Source of the DNA: Candidatus Obscuribacterales bacterium
GTDB lineage: Bacteria > Cyanobacteriota > Vampirovibrionia > Obscuribacterales > Obscuribacteraceae
NCBI GenBank assembly: GCA_019752635.1
Contig: JAIELX010000054.1
Span: 1-64,000 of the forward strand
Direction of reading: 5' to 3'
Length of the DNA stretch: 64,000 bases
Positions 27,891 to 36,737 of this stretch are shown here, piece by piece (position 1 is the first letter of the stretch; each line of letters begins with the position of its first letter). Position numbers and translations under genes: made by a program. The notes beneath the pieces were generated by a model, which was not told where the DNA came from, did no database searches, and saw nothing but the letters and a program-made list of their open reading frames with translations.

Positions 27891-28360
27891 TGTTAGATTT
27901 TAACGCGAAATCGTTGGAGCGTGGCGCCATCTCCGACGGTGGCAGATCCGTCGCGACGCTGAGTTCGGGCAGGCGCAGCTCGAGCGGTTGTTTGCCGCCG
28001 CAGAGCCAAGGGGCGCAGTTTACGCGCTTACTTGAGAGGTCTGACGGTTTATCGCCGGAGCGTCTTCAAAGAATTCTGAGAACGATGTAACGAAGAGGTG
28101 GTGCCTGCGGTTTGTTAATAGTTTCTGTATATATTGATGCGGAACATGTAGTTCATATTCGAAGCAGGCTTGAGCCGTCAGAGCAACAAAATCGCCTGTT
28201 TCGGGGGGCTTGTCCCCCCGGGGTAGCGGAGTATTCAAGAGATGTAATGAGCAAAATCCTTTAATATCGAATACACTGACGAATCAAGTCAAGTAGCGTA
28301 CGGAATTGTGGCGACTGGTTCCACCGAATGCGCGACTAGCACACCATAGGAGCAGCATTT
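27891..28360. other. Intergenic region upstream of the RGG-protein gene
   Basis: This 470-base gap contains a hairpin of six G and six C around CTTGT (28203-28219), like the GC-rich hairpins at 1-47 and 18116-18178. A plus-strand reading from TTG 27890 to TAA 28090 gives 66 codons ending in QFTRLLERSDGLSPERLQRI. It looks slightly protein-like but has no ribosome site, so I do not call it. Confidence 0.45.
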
Positions 28361-30130
28361 ATGGAAGGGAACGCAGGCAAACCTCGACGAAGCAATGCTT
28401 CAGGCGGGGGATTCAAAGGCAGGACCGGCGGTGGCGGCGGTAAGAAGTTTGGTGGTTCCGGCGGCGGCCGTTTCGGCCGCAGTTCCGGTGGTGGTGGTGG
28501 ATACGGACGTCGTTCCGAAGGCGCCTCTTCAGGCTATTCGCGTCCGCGTCAGTTTGAAGGAAACACCAGCGGCGGTGACTCGACCGGCGGCGGCGAAGGT
28601 CAGCAAGGCGGCGAGCGCAAATCCTATGGCGACAGACCTCGTTCCTTCAGCGGTGGTGGCGGACCGAGAAAAAGTTATGGCGGTGGCGGCGGCGATCGCT
28701 CGCGTAGTGGCGGTGGTTACCGTCCTCGCACCGAGAGTGGTGGTGGCGGTTATCGTTCGCGGGACGGCGGTTCCGGTGAAGGCCGTTCCGGTGAAGGCCG
28801 TTCCGAAGGTTCCGGTGAGGGTGCCGAAGGTTTCAAACCCCGCTCTTATAGCGCTGGCGGACCGAGAAAGAGTTTTGGCGGCGGCGGTGATCGACCGAGA
28901 AGCGGTGGCCCGGGGCGTGGTTCGTTCGGCGGCGGCAATCGCTCCTACGGCGGCGGTGGTGCTCCTCGTTCGCGCTCCTACGGCGAAGGCAGCCCTTCCG
29001 GGGAAGGATCGCAAGGACGAACGGAGCGCAGCTACGGTGGTGATCGACCGGAACGCTCGAGTGGTTCAGGCGAAGGTCGCCCGTCCGGTGGTTACGGTAG
29101 GTTTAATCGCGGTGAGAATTCCGGCACATCCGGCGGCGGATATGGTGAGCGTCGCTCGTCATCCGGCGAGGGTGGCGGTTATCGCGGACGTTCATCGTCC
29201 GGCTCCGGTGGTGGATATGGCGATCGTTCATCGTCGTCCGGCGCAGGTGGCGGCTATCGCGGACGTTCATCGTCGTCCGGTTCCGGTGGTGGATACGGTG
29301 GACGCTCTTCGTCTTCCGGCTCCGGTGGCGGATATCGCGGCGGCTCATCTTCCGGCGGTGGATATGGCGAACGTTCTTCGTCTTCCGGCTCCGGTGGTGG
29401 ATATCGCGGCGGGGGCTACGGGGGCCGGTCGTCTTCCGGTTCCGGTGGCGGATACGCTGGACGCTCTTCCGGCGCTAGACCCGGCGGCGGATATGGTTCG
29501 GGCTCGTCCGATAGATATGGACGTGCTCCACGTGAGCACGACGGCGATCGCAATCAGTCTAGATATGGTGCGGACAACAACGACATCGAGACGAAAACAG
29601 GTGATTTGAGCGTCACGTTCGAAGATGCCACTATTGAAACTTCTGTGTCCTTTGAGGCCCTGAAAGAGGCCGGTTCCGAAACCGTTCAATGCGAAGAGTT
29701 CTCCTGCGACTCAACAGAAACGGCTGAGACTTCTGAGACAGCCGAGACCGGTGAGGAGTGCACTGAAGCCTCCGACTATCCGTCTCACGAGGGCCGTCCT
29801 TCCGTAGGGAAGCCGCGCCAAACAGAACATGCTTCTGAGTTTCGATCGGAGCGGCCGCGCGCTCGTCGTGATAACGAACGCCATGGCGGTGGTGGTCCCA
29901 AGGGAGCTAAGCCGGACAATGTTCATTTGAGCTTGAATCCGAAGCTTTTATCACTTGCGGAAGACATCGCTGAGCAAAATCAGATGGAGCTTAACGAGTA
30001 CCTGGCTCAAGCGCTCGGTTTGGTCATAAGAACCCATGCCGAAAAACTTGGACTCGAACAGACAGAGAAGAAGTTTGTCACCGAGTACACCAAAGAAAAG
30101 CGCCAACCGGTTACGCGAGTTTCGAAGTAA
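28361..30130 (+). CDS. RGG/GYGG low-complexity protein with RHH-like C-terminus
   Basis: This 589-residue protein has AGGAG ten bases before the ATG. Residues 1 to about 400 are almost only Gly, Ser, Arg and Tyr in motifs such as SSGSGGGYGGR, resembling the RGG/GY regions of eukaryotic FUS or hnRNP proteins. Residues about 405-470 are acidic (Glu/Thr-rich, TAETSETAETGEE). A basic linker (RPRARRDNERHGG) follows. Residues about 520-562 (VHLSLNPKLLSLAEDIAEQ, then MELNEYLAQALGLVI) follow the strand-helix-helix pattern of HicB/CopG ribbon-helix-helix DNA-binding domains. I infer a nucleic-acid-binding, possibly condensate-forming protein. A strong hairpin follows the gene. Confidence 0.8.
   Translation: MEGNAGKPRRSNASGGGFKGRTGGGGGKKFGGSGGGRFGRSSGGGGGYGRRSEGASSGYSRPRQFEGNTSGGDSTGGGEGQQGGERKSYGDRPRSFSGGGGPRKSYGGGGGDRSRSGGGYRPRTESGGGGYRSRDGGSGEGRSGEGRSEGSGEGAEGFKPRSYSAGGPRKSFGGGGDRPRSGGPGRGSFGGGNRSYGGGGAPRSRSYGEGSPSGEGSQGRTERSYGGDRPERSSGSGEGRPSGGYGRFNRGENSGTSGGGYGERRSSSGEGGGYRGRSSSGSGGGYGDRSSSSGAGGGYRGRSSSSGSGGGYGGRSSSSGSGGGYRGGSSSGGGYGERSSSSGSGGGYRGGGYGGRSSSGSGGGYAGRSSGARPGGGYGSGSSDRYGRAPREHDGDRNQSRYGADNNDIETKTGDLSVTFEDATIETSVSFEALKEAGSETVQCEEFSCDSTETAETSETAETGEECTEASDYPSHEGRPSVGKPRQTEHASEFRSERPRARRDNERHGGGGPKGAKPDNVHLSLNPKLLSLAEDIAEQNQMELNEYLAQALGLVIRTHAEKLGLEQTEKKFVTEYTKEKRQPVTRVSK
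29130..29490 (+). repeat. Tandem GGYxGRSSSSGSG-coding repeats
   Basis: Imperfect units of about 45-60 bases, with a core like tcgtcttccggctccggtgg (one unit example), repeat head to tail within the RGG-protein gene. They encode Ser-Ser-Ser-Gly-Ser-Gly-Gly-Gly-Tyr blocks. Codon variation between units shows the array is not freshly expanded, but length polymorphism between strains is likely. A long ORF in the second frame is a by-product. Confidence 0.75.
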
Positions 30131-30167
30131 CTCTGCCGTAAATCGCCGCATCGGCATCAGCCGTTCT

Positions 30168-30207
30168 ATTCGCCATCCCTGAACGCTTTTGTTCACGGAT
30201 GGCGAAT
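30168..30207 (+). terminator. Strong hairpin after the RGG-protein gene
   Basis: ATTCGCCATCC (30168-30178) pairs with GGATGGCGAAT (30197-30207). After one mismatch the stem continues as TGAAC/GTTCA around a GCTTTT loop. It lies 38 bases after the stop. The following CTTATT is only weakly T-rich, so it could instead be a 3'-end stabiliser. Confidence 0.6.
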
Positions 30208-30334
30208 CTTATTGCGGAGACAGTGTTTTCAGGACTATAAAACCCGTTAATGGCAAGCGGTGCCGATGCTCGCTATACTCAACCGTCCATTGCCCCGGAC
30301 GAGTGTACTTGGCAAGCGGTTCGCAGCATTACTT

Positions 30335-32104
30335 ATGTCGTTTACGATTAGCAGCAAAACTGACGGCAATCAGAACTCACCTGAGGAGGGGGGCGCTGAG
30401 ACGCAACCGGCACAAGCGCGCTTGATGCCGACCGCACGCTCCGGTTCTGCGGCCAGACCGTCGCAAAGCGCGCGCGATCAGGTAATGATTGAGTTCCAAC
30501 GAACTTCTTTGGACATGGCCTCGAAATTTCTCGAGACACAGCAGCGTGTAATGTTGGCTTATCTTGGCCAGGCTTCCGGCAACAGTTTTGACGCTGCAGG
30601 CAACGAGACGTTGCCTGAACACTTACCACCGGTTCGAAGTATCGCCATGCGTCCGGTTTCAGCGGCACCGACCTATCAAAGCTCGTCTGCCGTTCCTCCC
30701 GCGCAGACGCAAGTGGAATTGGCACCCTCGCTAGTGACGCCACCGGTGGTGGAGCAAGTGACGCCTGGTGCGACCACGCAAGCAGTTTCCTCGTCGCCCG
30801 TTGTTGAAGCTCTCGATGCGGAGTGGTTGATTGCCTCTTTGATCGAGATAGTAAGTGAGCGAACCGGTTATCCAACGGAAATGCTCGACCCCCAATTGGA
30901 TCTGGAAGCGGATTTGGGCATTGATTCGATCAAGCGTGTTGAAATACTGAACACCTTCCGCAAGTTGCTTCCTGAAGCCGTTCAACATTCTCTTGAAGAT
31001 GGCATTGAACGCCTTGCCGGAGTAAAAACACTGCAAGGAATCATGGACTGGATCCGCGCTGATCTTTGTGCCGCCGCAGGTGGTAGTACCAGTGAGGAGC
31101 AGACGCAAACTCAGAGCATCAAGCAGGTTATGAACCAACTCGGTGCTTCCTCCATGGCGTCTCTGCGCGCCGCTGATTTGGACTTCAGCGATGCGGTTTC
31201 ACCCGTGGTTTCCAGCGGGGCTAGACTTCGCTTCGCCGACGGTGCGCTGTCCGATTCCGGTAGTGCTTCATTCACTCTAGTGATGGAGAGTACAAGAGAC
31301 TTGTTCATGAAGGACCACACCTTTGATGGTGTTCCTGTCATGCCTATGGCGTTTGCGCTGGAGCTAATGTGCGAGGCTGCCGTAACCCTTCACCCGAACC
31401 TTTCGATCGTAGCGGTAACGCAAATGGAGATTCCGGCCGGCATTGTTTTCGAATCCGCTGCCAAAACAATAGTGGTCACCGTTCAGACTGAAAGTGCTGG
31501 CGAGGTCACACGGGTAAGCGCTGCTGTCTGTACTGAAGGTGCTTTCCGCCGCGCCCACTTCAAAGCCGTAGTTGAACTTGCCCCGACCTTCGTCGCTGCT
31601 TCGTTGCCGCCGTCTCTTCCCTCAAAATTTGCCCCGATAGCTTTTGCCGACGTCATTGCATCGCCTACCGCCTCTGAGGTGTACTCGACCATAATGTTTC
31701 ACGGACCCTTGTTTCAGGGTATTACGTCCGTAACAGGGCTCGGTGCCAACGGCGTTTCCGGTGAACTGAAACCAACGGCTATTACCGATTTTATTGCCAC
31801 CGAGTCTGGTGCGCGATGGGAAGTTGATCCTGTTGTTCTGGATAGTGCGATGCAGCTGGCCGGAGTATGGGGACGAAAGTTTCTCGATGTAACGCTTTTG
31901 CCTGCCGGCTTCTCCGCGCTGCGAAAGGTTCGTCCTCTTGCGGACACGCAGTATCATGCAATTGCTTCAATGCCCCCGAATACAGCAGGTCTTGAGTTGC
32001 AGTGCGACTTGGCCGTTTACTCCAGCAACGGGGAACTCGTGCTCTTCATCGAAGGGCTGAAAGGTATTGGAACCAAGGCTCTTAACCGTCTTTCCAGCAA
32101 GTGA
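30335..32104 (+). CDS. Polyketide synthase subunit: ACP plus dehydratase
   Basis: This protein has 589 residues from ATG 30335; GTG 30260 is an alternative and neither has a good ribosome site. An N-terminal helix, FQRTSLDMASKFLETQQRVMLAYL, resembles linker/docking helices of PUFA-type synthases. An acyl-carrier domain (about 165-245) holds LGIDSIKRVEIL, with Ser198 as the expected phosphopantetheine site. A hot-dog dehydratase-like domain (about 290-585) holds DHTFDGVPVMP with His328. The DSIKRVEI signature is that of PfaA/HglE-type iterative synthases making fatty-acid-like chains. There is no KS, AT, KR or ER in this chain. The next gene overlaps it by four bases (GTGA). Confidence 0.85.
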   Translation: MSFTISSKTDGNQNSPEEGGAETQPAQARLMPTARSGSAARPSQSARDQVMIEFQRTSLDMASKFLETQQRVMLAYLGQASGNSFDAAGNETLPEHLPPVRSIAMRPVSAAPTYQSSSAVPPAQTQVELAPSLVTPPVVEQVTPGATTQAVSSSPVVEALDAEWLIASLIEIVSERTGYPTEMLDPQLDLEADLGIDSIKRVEILNTFRKLLPEAVQHSLEDGIERLAGVKTLQGIMDWIRADLCAAAGGSTSEEQTQTQSIKQVMNQLGASSMASLRAADLDFSDAVSPVVSSGARLRFADGALSDSGSASFTLVMESTRDLFMKDHTFDGVPVMPMAFALELMCEAAVTLHPNLSIVAVTQMEIPAGIVFESAAKTIVVTVQTESAGEVTRVSAAVCTEGAFRRAHFKAVVELAPTFVAASLPPSLPSKFAPIAFADVIASPTASEVYSTIMFHGPLFQGITSVTGLGANGVSGELKPTAITDFIATESGARWEVDPVVLDSAMQLAGVWGRKFLDVTLLPAGFSALRKVRPLADTQYHAIASMPPNTAGLELQCDLAVYSSNGELVLFIEGLKGIGTKALNRLSSK

Positions 32105-34029
32105 TTCGGCGGACCATGCAAAGCAACTTGAATGACAAAGCGAACAGCGGCCGAAATGAGCCGATTGCCGTAGTGGGCATGTCCTGCATCTTCCCGGGTG
32201 CGCCGTCTCTAGAAAGTTTTTGGCAGAACGTCGTGCGTGGGCAAGATGCGATTCGCGAGGCCGGCGAAGGGGAATGGCACGGTGAAAAGTATCGCAGCAA
32301 AGACGGCTTCGGCCGAATCTACTGCACCAAGGGTGGTTTCATAACAGAGTACGCCCAGTTCAATCCGATTGAGTTCGGCATCATGCCGTCGAGCATTCAG
32401 GGGGGAGATCCCGATCAATACCTGGCATTGCGTGCCGCTGCGGAAGCTCTTCGCGATGCCGGATATTATCATAAGAATTTTGATGCGGAGCGCGCTGACA
32501 TTATAATCGGCCGCACTATGGCGCCCGGTGCCGGCTCGCTAAACCTGATACAGCACGGTCAAACTGTTGAGCAGTTCATGGACGTATTGATCGCTTTGTG
32601 TCCTCAGCTGACGGTAGCAGAGCTAAACTCCGTCAAGCAGAAGCTCGAAGACGGTTTGCCTCCGTGCACCGCCGCTACAATTCCTGCTGTCATGCCCAAT
32701 GTCTTATCCGGCAGAATTGCTGCCAAACTAGGATTTCGCGGTCGCAATCTCGTGCTGGATGCTGCGTGCGCTTCGTCTCTCATCGCCGTGGAATTATGCA
32801 TGCAGGGTCTTCATGCTAATACCGCCGACATTGCCATAGCCGGCGGTGTTCACGTCAACTCGCATCCGTATTTCTACCAGATGTTTTGTGAGCTGGGCGC
32901 GCTGTCTACTAGCGGAGCGATTCGGCCTTTTGATGAAAGAGCTGATGGCACCATTCTTGGTGAAGGCGTCGGCATGATTGTCTTGAAGCGTCTATCTGAC
33001 GCGGAGCGCGATGGTAACCGGATCTATGCGGTTATTCGAGGTATCGGTTCCTCTGGTGACGGACGTGCAGGCGGTTCTTTGGCGCCTAATGTCGCCGGCG
33101 AAGTGCTCGCGATGCGTCGTGCATTTGAAAATGCCGGTGTTTCGCCGAGAACTGTAGAACTGCTTGAGGCTCACGGAACTGGAACTAAAGTCGGTGACTC
33201 CGTCGAGATGAAGGCTGTGCAGGAAGTGTTCGGTGCCGCCGCAAATGGTGCCACTCGCTGGTGCGCAGTCGGCTCGGTGAAGGCGATGATCGGCCATACA
33301 CAGGCTGCCAGCGGCATGGCTGGATTAATCAAGAGTGCGTTGGCGCTTCATCACCGGTTGTTGCCGCCAACTTTGAACGTCGAACACCCTAACTCGCAAG
33401 TCGATTGGGAACAGTCGCCGTGTTACATCAATCATTCCGCTGTTGAGTGGGCTGCGACTTCCAGGGGCGACGGTTTGACTCCTCGTCGTGCCGGGGTTAG
33501 TGCTTTTGGATTCGGCGGTGTTAATGCGCACGCCGTTTTGGAAGAGTTTCACCATGCCGGAAACTATCCTCCGCAGCCGCGTCTTGCGCCGATAGCGGTC
33601 GGAACGGTGTCACTGTGCTTGCGGTACCCGGAACTGAAAGCGGGACCCTTGAAAGAGACGACGTTGTCACCGGGCGCGGTGCCTAATCGCTCAGTCGCGA
33701 CTTCTAATTCTGTCATTTCTCCCCCGCCGGCCACGAACCGAGGACCAACTGCTCTGCGTGCACCGGCGCCAGGAGCCTGTTCTCCCTCTCGCATCGCCTG
33801 CGAAGCTTCCGACCGGACGTCCGTTGCTGTCGGAGGTAACGGTGGTGGTGAGAGCAAAGAGGCGGTGCTCCACTCGTTCATTGAGACTGTGAGCACGTTT
33901 CAGCGTAACCTCCTACAGACGCAGGAGAATGTCATGATCGGCTATTTGGAAGAATTGCCGGTGTCGTCAAAGTCCGTTCCCTCTGCGGAACTGCCTTCGA
34001 ATCAAACGGACAAGAATCAGAATCTATAG
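32101..34029 (+). CDS. Polyketide synthase subunit: ketosynthase
   Basis: This protein has 642 residues from GTG 32101, which overlaps the upstream TGA (GTGA) and suggests coupling; ATG 32116 is also possible. The ketosynthase domain (about 15-470) has a complete triad: Cys223 in DAACASSL, His358 in EAHGTGTKVGD and His399 in KAMIGHTQAAS. The chain then becomes a Pro/Ala-rich linker (about 490-590) and ends with a helix, TVSTFQRNLLQTQENVMIGYLEEL. That helix resembles the one at the start of its partner at 30335. It performs Claisen condensation on ACP-bound chains. No acyltransferase is present, so loading must come in trans. Confidence 0.92.
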   Translation: MIRRTMQSNLNDKANSGRNEPIAVVGMSCIFPGAPSLESFWQNVVRGQDAIREAGEGEWHGEKYRSKDGFGRIYCTKGGFITEYAQFNPIEFGIMPSSIQGGDPDQYLALRAAAEALRDAGYYHKNFDAERADIIIGRTMAPGAGSLNLIQHGQTVEQFMDVLIALCPQLTVAELNSVKQKLEDGLPPCTAATIPAVMPNVLSGRIAAKLGFRGRNLVLDAACASSLIAVELCMQGLHANTADIAIAGGVHVNSHPYFYQMFCELGALSTSGAIRPFDERADGTILGEGVGMIVLKRLSDAERDGNRIYAVIRGIGSSGDGRAGGSLAPNVAGEVLAMRRAFENAGVSPRTVELLEAHGTGTKVGDSVEMKAVQEVFGAAANGATRWCAVGSVKAMIGHTQAASGMAGLIKSALALHHRLLPPTLNVEHPNSQVDWEQSPCYINHSAVEWAATSRGDGLTPRRAGVSAFGFGGVNAHAVLEEFHHAGNYPPQPRLAPIAVGTVSLCLRYPELKAGPLKETTLSPGAVPNRSVATSNSVISPPPATNRGPTALRAPAPGACSPSRIACEASDRTSVAVGGNGGGESKEAVLHSFIETVSTFQRNLLQTQENVMIGYLEELPVSSKSVPSAELPSNQTDKNQNL

Positions 34030-34047
34030 GCACACGAGAACTACGCC

Positions 34048-34101
34048 ATGACTGATGAAGCCGGTCGATGGAGGCCTGTGCCTCTGGCTCCGACGGGTTA
34101 G
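34048..34101 (+). other. 17-codon ORF, possible stub of a third polyketide gene
   Basis: ATG 34048 lies 18 bases after the ketosynthase stop and reads MTDEAGRWRPVPLAPTG to TAG 34099-34101. It abuts the stop of the convergent RlpA gene. Its position in the operon suggests either a tiny peptide or the leftover start of a deleted downstream subunit. The ribosome site is weak (ACGAGAAC). Confidence 0.3.
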
Positions 34102-34515
34102 TCAGCGCAACGCGATCTTGGTGCTCTGTTTGGAGTAACCCTGTGTCGCCGGTTTGGACAGAACCTTGACGGCAACCGGTGCCGTGCTGCTAATGCCCAA
34201 CGCCTTTGCTGCGCATCGGCTCAGGTCTATCGAACACTTGCATCGGTCGTTGATGTGCAACGTCAGGCTCTTGCCGTTTAGCTTGTTTGTCACTTCCACT
34301 TCGGAACCGAAAGGTAGTGAAGGGTGAGCTGCTGTTTTCGCGTGCGGGTTGTAAACTTGACCAGAGGCGGTTCGTTTGCCGATGTAGCGGTCGGAGTAGA
34401 CGGTGGCCCGCTTATGGTGGACCTCATCCGCTGATGTTGCGGGCGGGATCGCTGCTGATCCTATTGAACCTAGCAACGCTAATGATGCCCAAATGCGCCA
34501 ATTGAAGTCGTCCAT
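34102..34515 (-). CDS. rlpA: RlpA-like double-psi beta-barrel protein
   Basis: This protein has 137 residues from ATG 34515, preceded by GAGGCGATTCCT; a 168-codon reading from 34608 lacks such a site. An export signal (WASLALLGSIGSAAIPPATSA) is followed by the RlpA core: ATVYSDRYIGKRTASGQVYNP, TAAHPSLPFGSEVEVTN, LTLHINDRC and DLSRCAAKALG. RlpA proteins are lytic transglycosylases or wall-binding proteins acting on denuded glycan strands at the septum. There is no SPOR domain, so septal targeting would need another route. The usual ASWYG opening is ATVYS. Two extra Cys (CKCSIDLSRC) replace the usual glycine-rich loop. Confidence 0.88.
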   Translation of the reverse strand: MDDFNWRIWASLALLGSIGSAAIPPATSADEVHHKRATVYSDRYIGKRTASGQVYNPHAKTAAHPSLPFGSEVEVTNKLNGKSLTLHINDRCKCSIDLSRCAAKALGISSTAPVAVKVLSKPATQGYSKQSTKIALR

Positions 34516-34665
34516 AGGAATCGCCTCGCGAACCATTGAAAAAAATATCTTTTGCGATGTAGACGGCAGCAGCAGATCGTGCCGAGTTGCCGATTGTAAA
34601 CTATGCACGGAAACTCTGCTGAAGCAGAGTTTAAGATTGCCTACCTTTAATCTGTCCGTGTCTTG

Positions 34666-35262
34666 TTAGCCCAGGCGACCAACAAGCGCTCGACCCTTTT
34701 GGACTGTTGTGCGCAGCACGTCCTGCAGGCATTCTCGCACTACTTTCGGGACATTATCGGCACTCCACGACTTGGAGGCGGTCATTACTCTGTCCACTTC
34801 GCGGCGTAACTCTTCAACTTCATGCGGTTCGAAAATGCAGTATTCGCAATCAAATGGCTCCGCTACACCGAAGCGTCTTCCCGCCACGAGATAGCGCAAA
34901 AGCCCTTCTTTTGAACTGCTGCTTGCGACCAACTCTTCGACAATCTCCGGATTGAGGTAATCGGGAGACTCGGGCTCGAGCTTCAATTCTTTTTCCAGCC
35001 CCTCGCAGGAGAGCATCGATAGGATCACCTGGTCAAGGAGTGAGGCGTGATCTTCGTTGAGGTTGTTGTATCGAATTCCCTTGCTGATCGCTGTGCGAGC
35101 GAGTCCGTTCAAGGTAGTCATGTCTCCGTCTTCTTGAGCGAGTTGCTTCAAGTCGCGGGTGATATGGTAGATGGCTCTTTTCTGTAGCTCTTCATCTCCG
35201 CCGCCGATGACCTTATTAAAAGCTTCCATCGGCATGGAATAGAATGCCCACGCATATGACAT
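34666..35262 (-). CDS. Hypothetical protein (MSYAWAFYSMP family)
   Basis: This 198-residue soluble helical protein begins MSYAWAFYSMPMEAFNKVIGGGDEEL. It resembles a family of uncharacterised bacterial proteins with MSY..ALYSVPL..L starts (possibly DUF7691, from memory). A central SDY-like pair and FDCEYCIFEPHEVEELRREV give two cysteines in a CEYC pair. There is no signal peptide. The function is unknown; such proteins are scattered and sometimes lie next to toxin-immunity genes, but nothing here supports that. Confidence 0.65.
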   Translation of the reverse strand: MSYAWAFYSMPMEAFNKVIGGGDEELQKRAIYHITRDLKQLAQEDGDMTTLNGLARTAISKGIRYNNLNEDHASLLDQVILSMLSCEGLEKELKLEPESPDYLNPEIVEELVASSSSKEGLLRYLVAGRRFGVAEPFDCEYCIFEPHEVEELRREVDRVMTASKSWSADNVPKVVRECLQDVLRTTVQKGRALVGRLG

Positions 35263-35341
35263 TTTGGCGTACCTCTTCCAAAATTAGGCAATTTGGTGCC
35301 AGAGCATACTATATGTGCGCCTTGCTGCCAAGCCCCGTCAG

Positions 35342-36553
35342 CTATTGATTGACGTTGGTACGTTTGCCTTTCTTGGTAGGTTTCAACAGGATTTCGCCCC
35401 GTAAGCGCGTGTGCGGGTATGGCATCAGCTCGGCAGAAGTTGACTTCCGCCCTGTGAAATCCTGTTTCAGACAGACCAGGAATTCATCTCCCGGACGAAT
35501 CTGCGATTCTACTCCTCGAATCAAAAAGTCGGCCAGAATGAAGCCGCCGGGAAGACCGCTGATTACGCCCATGCCGAAACCTTTCAACCTTCGGTGGTGA
35601 ACATTCTTTCCGACAGGATGCATAAACGCGAAGGATGGATCTATCGCGCCAATTGCGCCGAAGACAACGGGAACGGCTCCCATGGTGAAGACTCCGCCCA
35701 CAGCAGCGGCTCCGCGTACAGCCATGTGCACGCCTTGATGTTTTAGCTGCACCGACAAAGGTGATGCTATCTGTCCCTGACCGTTAACTCCGAGCACGCG
35801 TCCTGTGTTCTTATTGTTGATGATACGGGCGTGTCTGGCCGGAATCGCCTCCAGCGGTACATGCTCGTTTTTATGATTGATGATTTCATCAAATTGCAGT
35901 CCCAATGCCCCGCTTGCTTTCATCCAGCGCTTTAGTCCAATTTCTGCTGCGAGCAAGCGTCGGGCCGGATAGGCGCTGGTGACATGTCCGCGCACGAGGG
36001 ACCCCTTAGGTGCAATCAGCTCGCCGCCAATCTTCAAGTCAACTTTCAATCGTGCTTCGATCGGGTCGCCTTCCTTGGCTGTTTTGCTGGTCAGCGAAGA
36101 AATACACGATACGGGGAACTCAGTGCCTTTGGAAATGTGGCTCCGGTCCGGTGCATCCGGTAGGTCTTTCCAAATCGGTGCCCGGGCTTGGGACGCATCT
36201 TCGTCCATATCAATGACGATGACCGCTGTTGGTCCCGGCACTTCTGCTCTGCCGGGTTGAGGCGATGGAGCACCGATGGCGGGTGGCGCGACCGGTGTGT
36301 CGCCCTTGATGCCAGGTGCGGCTGTATGTTGCGGCACTGGTGGCGCACCGGGTGGCACGGTCGAGGCGACTCCGTTTACGCCTGATTGGCCCGGTATTGC
36401 ATCCGCCGGCACTTCCGCAAATGAGCTCAGTTCGCCGACGGTGTTGAAGTTTTGCGCGGTTGCTGGATTTGTGAATCCGAACGCGCATAGCAGCAGCAGA
36501 CCGGTCGTCGAAATGCTGTACTTGCGGGAAAACTGCTGACGGGGTTGCAACAC
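35342..36553 (-). CDS. Exported protein with GLPGGF motif, paralogue of 19762
   Basis: This protein has 403 residues from GTG 36553, chosen because GGAGAAGAG lies just upstream and the signal peptide follows (TTGLLLLCAFGFTNPATAQ). The reading from 36793 adds 80 unconvincing residues. A Pro/Gly/Ala linker (about 40-125) leads to beta-rich sequence (EFPVSCISSLTSKTAKEGD ... GGELIAPKGSLVRGHVTSA), a glycine-rich stretch and GVISGLPGGFILADFL near the end. The order matches the protein at 19762. It is probably periplasmic or surface exposed. No enzyme motif is visible. Confidence 0.7.
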   Translation of the reverse strand: MLQPRQQFSRKYSISTTGLLLLCAFGFTNPATAQNFNTVGELSSFAEVPADAIPGQSGVNGVASTVPPGAPPVPQHTAAPGIKGDTPVAPPAIGAPSPQPGRAEVPGPTAVIVIDMDEDASQARAPIWKDLPDAPDRSHISKGTEFPVSCISSLTSKTAKEGDPIEARLKVDLKIGGELIAPKGSLVRGHVTSAYPARRLLAAEIGLKRWMKASGALGLQFDEIINHKNEHVPLEAIPARHARIINNKNTGRVLGVNGQGQIASPLSVQLKHQGVHMAVRGAAAVGGVFTMGAVPVVFGAIGAIDPSFAFMHPVGKNVHHRRLKGFGMGVISGLPGGFILADFLIRGVESQIRPGDEFLVCLKQDFTGRKSTSAELMPYPHTRLRGEILLKPTKKGKRTNVNQ

Positions 36554-36737
36554 TGACTCTTCTCCACGGGGAATGTGCGCATGCCTGAGAACGGCTACGT
36601 ACAGGGCGATTGACCGTCGCTTCCATCTACAAATAGTGCACGTTAACGACGAGTTTGTGTTGGCTACACCATATTCGGTTGACAGGTTAGTTACAACACG
36701 CAAAACTACCGGACCCGGAATGCTTGGCGAGGGAGTG

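Noticed and set aside
29130..29490. CRISPR-like regular repeats
   Set aside because: Units vary in length and sequence, there are no unique spacers, no cas genes, and all lie within one coding frame.
28395..29609. 404-codon ORF in the second frame of the RGG-protein gene
   Set aside because: It is a by-product of the Gly/Ser-coding repeat: Ala/Val-rich with no ribosome site. Only the first frame has a start site, a structured C-terminus and a downstream hairpin.
30260..30335. GTG 30260 as start of the ACP-DH gene
   Set aside because: The added 25 residues resemble non-coding sequence and there is no ribosome site; ATG 30335 was kept although its site is also weak.
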